From NCBI RefSeq assembly GCF_009727055.1, contig NC_052351.1, positions 9,461,744-9,525,743 on the forward strand: a DNA stretch of 64,000 bases, written 5' to 3'. The notes below the pieces were generated by a model, which was given only the letters and a program-made list of their open reading frames with translations, searched no databases and was not told the origin of the DNA. The stretch is from Benincasa hispida (lineage: Eukaryota > Streptophyta > Magnoliopsida > Cucurbitales > Cucurbitaceae). Below, piece by piece: positions 59,163 to 64,000 of this stretch. Each line of letters starts with the position of its first letter. The stretch's first letter is position 1. The position numbers and the translations under genes are program-made.

Positions 59163-62100
59163 TCATGGTGTTAGTAGTATCTTTCCAATATGCTTGCTAC
59201 TCTCCATTAGCTGGTGAGCTTCTGCTGCACCAGACAATGGAAGATACTTGAAGATCACAGGCTTCACCTTGCCTCCTGCAATGGCTGGCCAAACTATCTT
59301 CTCAACTTCACTTACAATGACAGCTTTGTTTTCAGGAGATCGGTTTCGCAAGCCAGCCGCTGCATTCACGATGCATGATATTTTGTCATTGAAAGATTAT
59401 GCACCGAAAAAGATGGGGGATATGAGAAAAAGACCAATGCTTTGAAAATGGAGAAATTATTTCCTTGTAATGACCAGATGTGAAGCATTCAAAGTAAAAA
59501 AGATTATCATTAGGTCTCTCGTGTGCAGTGTCGAAATTGGACCAAATGTGGAAACTTTCAAATTCAAGGGGATTTTTTTTTTGGGTCATGTATCAATTTC
59601 ATTTTAATATAACCTCAAAAGTTAAACATTAAAAAAAGATTATCAGTGTGGTCACAGAAGTTGATGGCTCGGTGAAGGGGAAATTGGTAAGAATGTGTAT
59701 AGATAATCAATGAAACTTGAAATATTCTGAGAACAAATCTGATAGGAATGCTATTAGAATAGAAATAGGGACATTAGTAGGCATTAAGGATATGCCGGTA
59801 TCTAGCTAAGGGGTTTAATAGGGAAATTTTGTTACAAATACAGTGAGTGAGATTCAAGGAGGTAGACAATATTCTAGTGAGTGATAGACTTAAGAGTCTC
59901 TCTCAAAAGAAGGAGGGTCAAAGTAACGGAGACACTTGGTTTATTTTATAGTCAAGTTATCTTATATCTTTTAGTACATTTAGGATAAGGAGTTGGTTAT
60001 TATAGTCCTAAATTATTATAGTTGGGTTATAATAGTTTGTGCTTGGAGTGTAGATTATTTTAGTTCAGGTTATAATAATATGTGTTTGAGGTGTAAACTA
60101 TTTTAGTTTAAGAATGAAATAGTAAACACTAGAGCAAATAATAAAAAAACGATGAATGTAAAAATAGTAAAAATTGTAGTAAATGGGGGTTTTGAAATAG
60201 TGTTAACGGTAGTTAATTGGGGAATACAAAATAATATTTACTGTAGCAAGAAGTGGTTATTATCTCTTAAGATAATCCTGCTCCAAGCACACACTTGGTC
60301 TATCAAAATCTTGATTCCTCATTCCACACAACCACTACTAAGGCGCATTTAGAGAGAAATATCTTTCTAATATCCTAAAATGTGCTTGACTACGTATCAA
60401 AAAGAATTTCTAAAAGTTTGAAAAAAAGTCTTTTAGAGAAACATGTATTTATCAATGTTTTTCTAAAATTAATGGTATGATTGGTCTTTCACTCAATAGC
60501 ACTTAACCCGCTCTTAAGTTTTTTCAGGTATACTTCCATTTGAAGCATATAATACATGCTTGCATCGTATGGGAAACACTTCCCTGCACACGGATGCTTA
60601 TTTAAGTAGTATCAGAAGCACACACATGTACAAAAAGGATAATGATATATTGATTGGTATAACATTCTCGATATGTATTTGACATTTGCATACTTTTAAC
60701 TCATTTGAACTCTAAATTTCTAATCAGTATGCATCAAAAAAAAAAAAAAATGTAATGAATAGAATGAGTTTCTGATTTGGGTGGAATGAATTAAAGCTTC
60801 TTTGAATAGACGTTCAGACTGCAATTTATATCAACAAACCTCATTTAAAATGATCTTACCCTGCACAGTGAGGCGTTTCGCAAACAAACTGCGAAAATCT
60901 AGCTGCGTTACTGCTCCCCCCATGGTTCCAATAATAAAAAGCCTACCATCTAAGTTTAAGCTTTCAAGATTCCGCTGAAAGTAAGGAGCTCCAATACTAT
61001 CAAGAATAACATCCACACCTGTCACGGTATAGAATATCACATAAATTTTCAGTGCTACAATCTTAGAAAGGAACAAGCATTTTCAGGAAATGGAACCTTG
61101 AAACATTGAAGAGTTATAGATATGCTAAAGACTAACCTTTTCCATCTGTTTCTTCTTTCACTCGTGCAACAAAATCTTCAGTTTTATAATTGATGCAAAC
61201 ATCTGCTCCAAGGTCTTTGCAGACAGCTAATTTCTCTTCACTACCTGGCGAAGATTCAGAAACATCAGAACAAATTCATGAACCCATAAAAGACCAAAGT
61301 AATCGCTAGACCTGCAGTAATGAATACTCTCGCTCCTTGGTATTTAGCTATCTGAATGGAAAAAGTACCAATTCCACTTGAGCCTCCATGAACCTGAAAT
61401 TTGAATACTCTTTCACTCATGATGGTAATCAACGAGTAAAATTCTTCTCTCTTTCTCTCTCTCATTTTCCTTTTCAGTCTTTTTCTAGCTCACCCGAGTA
61501 GAGTAATACCAACATGAAGTTTTCCAAAATCATACCAACAATGTCTCTCCTCTCGATAGTCGACTTGCCATAAACACAGTCGACCAAACGGTGCACGCCA
61601 CCTCCGGAAGACTAGCAGCATCCTTCAAGGAAACACCAGGTGGAATGGGAAGTACTTGCCCAGCTGGGACAGCCACTTTCTCAGCATATCCGCCTCCAGA
61701 AAGAAGAGCACATACCTGTGCTTGCAGCAGTATGTTAAATGATCAGATGCTAATTATTTCAATTCCCAAAAGCATATAGTATATGATAAATTGTTGCTTA
61801 CCCATAAAAGATCACTAAAGAACGTTTAGAATATTCAAACAAGAAGAGTAAAATCATCTCTGATGATAAAAGGGTTGTGATCACAGCATTGAGCATTCAT
61901 TTCCATAAGAAACAGGCTTTGCAAACTTACACATAGCTTATTAAAAATTGTTAGATGCCTTGAATCTGTTTGTTGGTGCTTCGAACAACCAAGTTTATGA
62001 CCCTAGGGTTTAGAGTAGTGCGCTATATGAACTCTCAAACCCTAGAGACGCCGTTTTGATGTAATTTTTGAAAACATTCTCTCAAATAGTATTATTCTCT

Positions 62101-62776
62101 CTCTACTCGTGGATGTAGCTAACACACTGTTAGTGAACCACGTATATTTGTATGTCGATCTTCTCTATCTCTACGTTCCTTTTTGTGTTATTTAATTGTC
62201 GTTTTAACAATAATAATCGCATGTAATATCTCTCGCACCCCATTAAAACATAAAAAGCCTTTAAAAGATATTAAAAATGTTGATATAAGATTAAATTCAT
62301 CGTTATTTTTCAAGTTTCAACTCAAACTTTTGCTTTTAGTACTAATTTATCGATAAATCAGAGCAAAAAGTCATGTGATAAAATGTAAAGTTTACACGGT
62401 AACCCATCAGCTTTTAGATCAAATCACCGCGCTGAAAAGACTTGAAGAAAAGAAAAGAAAAAAGAACAGAACTCAAAGTAATTCGATGAACCAGAAGTGA
62501 AGTTCCATGAATTCCATAAATGACCTGATCGCCGATTTTCCAGCGGGAGACTTTTTTGCCGACAGCTTCGATGATCCCAGAGCATTCGAGGCCGAGGTAG
62601 GGACTGGCACCCTTAGGCGGGGGATAGAAGCCTTTCCTCTGTATCGTGTCGGCCCGGTTCAAGGCAGTGGCTTCCACCTTGATCAGAACCTCATCCTCCT
62701 TGATTATTGGGTCCTCAACCTCCTGCAATTGAAGAACTTCGGCCTCGCCGGGCTCGCTAATCACAACAGCCTTCAT
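59163..62776 (-). CDS. Quinone-oxidoreductase-like MDR enzyme
   Basis: A zinc-less medium-chain dehydrogenase/reductase of the zeta-crystallin/TP53I3 quinone oxidoreductase type, expected to reduce quinone-like or reactive carbonyl substrates with NADPH. Six exons on the minus strand: 62776-62525, 61715-61536, 61393-61312, 61244-61137, 61018-60860 and 59359-59163. All introns are GT-AG and phases agree, giving 325 codons plus stop, the length I recall for Arabidopsis At4g21580. Residues 1-84 form the GroES-like domain (NRADTIQRKGFYPPPKGASP, LGLECSGII). Residues 146-153, HGGSSGIG, are the nucleotide-binding loop of the Rossmann fold, followed by KLAVCKDLGADVCINYKTED and GVDVILDSIGAPYFQRNLES. 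The C-terminus is SSKHIGKILLTP. The zinc-binding loop of alcohol dehydrogenases is absent. Intron 5 is long (59360-60859). Likely functional; exact substrate unknown. Confidence 0.93.
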
Positions 62777-62927
62777 TGTTTGTTTGTCCGCTCTGTCCAG
62801 ACTGTCCCAAGCAATTCAAAAGAAGATATTATTACACATTTTTTTTTTTAAAATTTTATTAAGTAAATTACATGTTTGTCCCTCGGTTATGGTTGTGTGA
62901 TTTTTTTTGGACTCGCGTGTCAAATTA
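62777..62927 (-). promoter_or_regulatory. Oxidoreductase 5' flank
   Basis: About 150 bp between the start codon and a MITE. It presumably contains the 5' UTR. No specific motif is assigned. Confidence 0.35.
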
Positions 62928-63312
62928 GAGAAATTATTTCAAACCGTTAGAAAAATATTTATAAGATATTGTAAAATTGTGTCCTATATTTTATTTCATT
63001 TTTTATATTTAAAAATAACTCATCAAATAATTAATAAGAATTCTTTTTATTGAAACTCTAAATTTGTTTAATGTTAAATTTATGAAATTAAGTATTACAA
63101 TTTTATATATTATAATAAATAAAAATTAATATCAGTGTATTGATAAAAGTTAACTAATTAAAATAGTTGTTTTTAAATATAGAAAATTGAACTAAAATAT
63201 TTACAAAATATAGCAAAATTTTAGAACTATCAATGATAGACGCTGATATAGATATTGATAGACACTCATTGATAGTTTTAAAATTTTGCTATATCATTTG
63301 AAATAATTTCTT
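62928..63312. mobile_element. Foldback MITE upstream of oxidoreductase
   Basis: Terminal inverted repeats GAAATTATTTCAAA (left, 62930) and TTTGAAATAATTTC (right, ending 63310). A second, inner inverted repeat pairs ATAGCAAAATTTTAGAACTA (about 63210) with TAGTTTTAAAATTTTGCTAT (about 63274). AT-rich, no coding. No clear target duplication. Confidence 0.6.
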
Positions 63313-64000
63313 TAATTAAAAATCAATAATAACTTGAAAATTGAGTAATATATATAGTTAAACTAACCCATTAATATATTTAATGAAAGTCGTATTAATT
63401 ATAATTTAATATTTAATTATTTTTTTAATTAATTTAGTTCAACATTAATAATTTTAATTTTAATATATTTTAATAAATAGAGAAGAAATTGAAGAAATGG
63501 GTGTAGAAAATAACAGATGACGAGGAAATGAAAAATAACAAATTTAAAAAAGAAATTAAGAAAACAATAAAGAAAAAGAGGAGGAGAAACCAAATGATGT
63601 AACAAAAGCTTCTATTTTTTTTTCTTCTTCTTTTCAAGGGGATAGAAAAGGCCTCCCTTATTAAGTGAAATGGGAAAATTCTTTTCCTAAAAATAAATTT
63701 CATTATTTTCAAACAAACATGAGCAAATCTTCAATGCCCTCAAACCAAATGGGCTGTTAGTGGGTAGCTTTATTAGGACATCATAACCTTTGACCAATTT
63801 ATAAAATAAATCCTAAGCAATGGAGATTTAATTGAAAAAAAAAAGAAAAGAAAAGAAAAAAACCTATATTTGACTCTCAGTATTAATTTAGATCCTAAAT
63901 TTTCAATTTTGATTAAATTAAACCATAAAATTAAATAATTGATGTAATTTTTATCTGCATTTCAATTTCAGTTAATTCACCTATTAAATTTAACATAAAA
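63313..64000. other. AT-rich DNA, no gene seen
   Basis: A Phe-rich 80-codon minus frame (63470-63712) looks fortuitous. A short (GAAAA)n run lies at about 63843-63862. Nothing else is recognised. Confidence 0.5.

Noticed and set aside
1..64000. CRISPR arrays, operons, phage or bacterial mobile elements
   Set aside because: Spliceosomal introns, plant gene families and plant transposon classes throughout; repeats lack the regular repeat-spacer pattern.

Overview
The window reads as nuclear DNA of a flowering plant (eudicot). It is AT-rich, the genes have GT-AG introns, and intergenic space is filled with nested LTR retrotransposons, Helitrons, a Mutator-like element and small inverted-repeat elements. 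The protein sequences and repeat style fit Cucurbitaceae (cucumber/melon/gourd-like), but that is inference from memory and not tested by a search.

Four host genes can be rebuilt in frame by hand. They are a sphingosine/long-chain-base kinase SPHK1 (minus, 8199-12580, 10 exons, 491 aa), the ESCRT-I subunit VPS28 (minus, 39897-40526, one exon, 209 aa), the spliceosome/NTC-associated HAT-repeat protein SYF1/XAB2 (plus, 52651-58280, 5 exons, 911 aa), and a zinc-less NADPH:quinone-oxidoreductase-like MDR enzyme (minus, 59163-62776, 6 exons, 325 aa). SPHK1, VPS28 and the oxidoreductase lie in the same order and on the same strand as I remember for Arabidopsis At4g21540-At4g21560-At4g21580, so the window looks like a TE-expanded version of an ancient syntenic block with SYF1 between. 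The four genes do not form a pathway.

Layout. 1-2369: decayed LTR-retrotransposon DNA with an embedded Tn5/Nextera adapter palindrome (694-731). 2370-3609: a probable 3' LTR. 3614-4842: Copia pol fragment joined to an LTR fragment. 4877-6025: decayed plant-mobile-domain gene. 8199-12580: SPHK1. 12951-15980: Helitron. 16212-25636: a Mutator-like element with long TIRs and a perfect 9-bp target duplication; it carries a DUF1985 gene remnant and a MURA transposase remnant, and contains a Ty3-type solo LTR that itself contains another solo LTR, plus a second solo LTR. 26062-28015: solo LTR. 28219-35080: minus-strand Copia element with two further solo LTRs inserted in its pol region. 36287-39896: foldback elements and AT-rich spacer. 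39897-41280: VPS28 and its upstream region. 43434-45474: solo LTR. 46301-50610: a second Helitron with a nested LTR that holds a hAT-like MITE. 52651-62776: SYF1 and the oxidoreductase, tail to tail; SYF1 intron 3 holds a processed B3-domain pseudogene with poly(A) and long target duplications. 62777-64000: AT-rich DNA with a foldback MITE.

The main novelty is genomic archaeology. One roughly 2-kb LTR family (called LTR-A here) occurs five times as terminally complete or near-complete LTRs plus one fragment. Several insertion events can be dated relative to one another by matching target-site duplications. No CRISPR array, operon, rRNA or tRNA gene was recognised.
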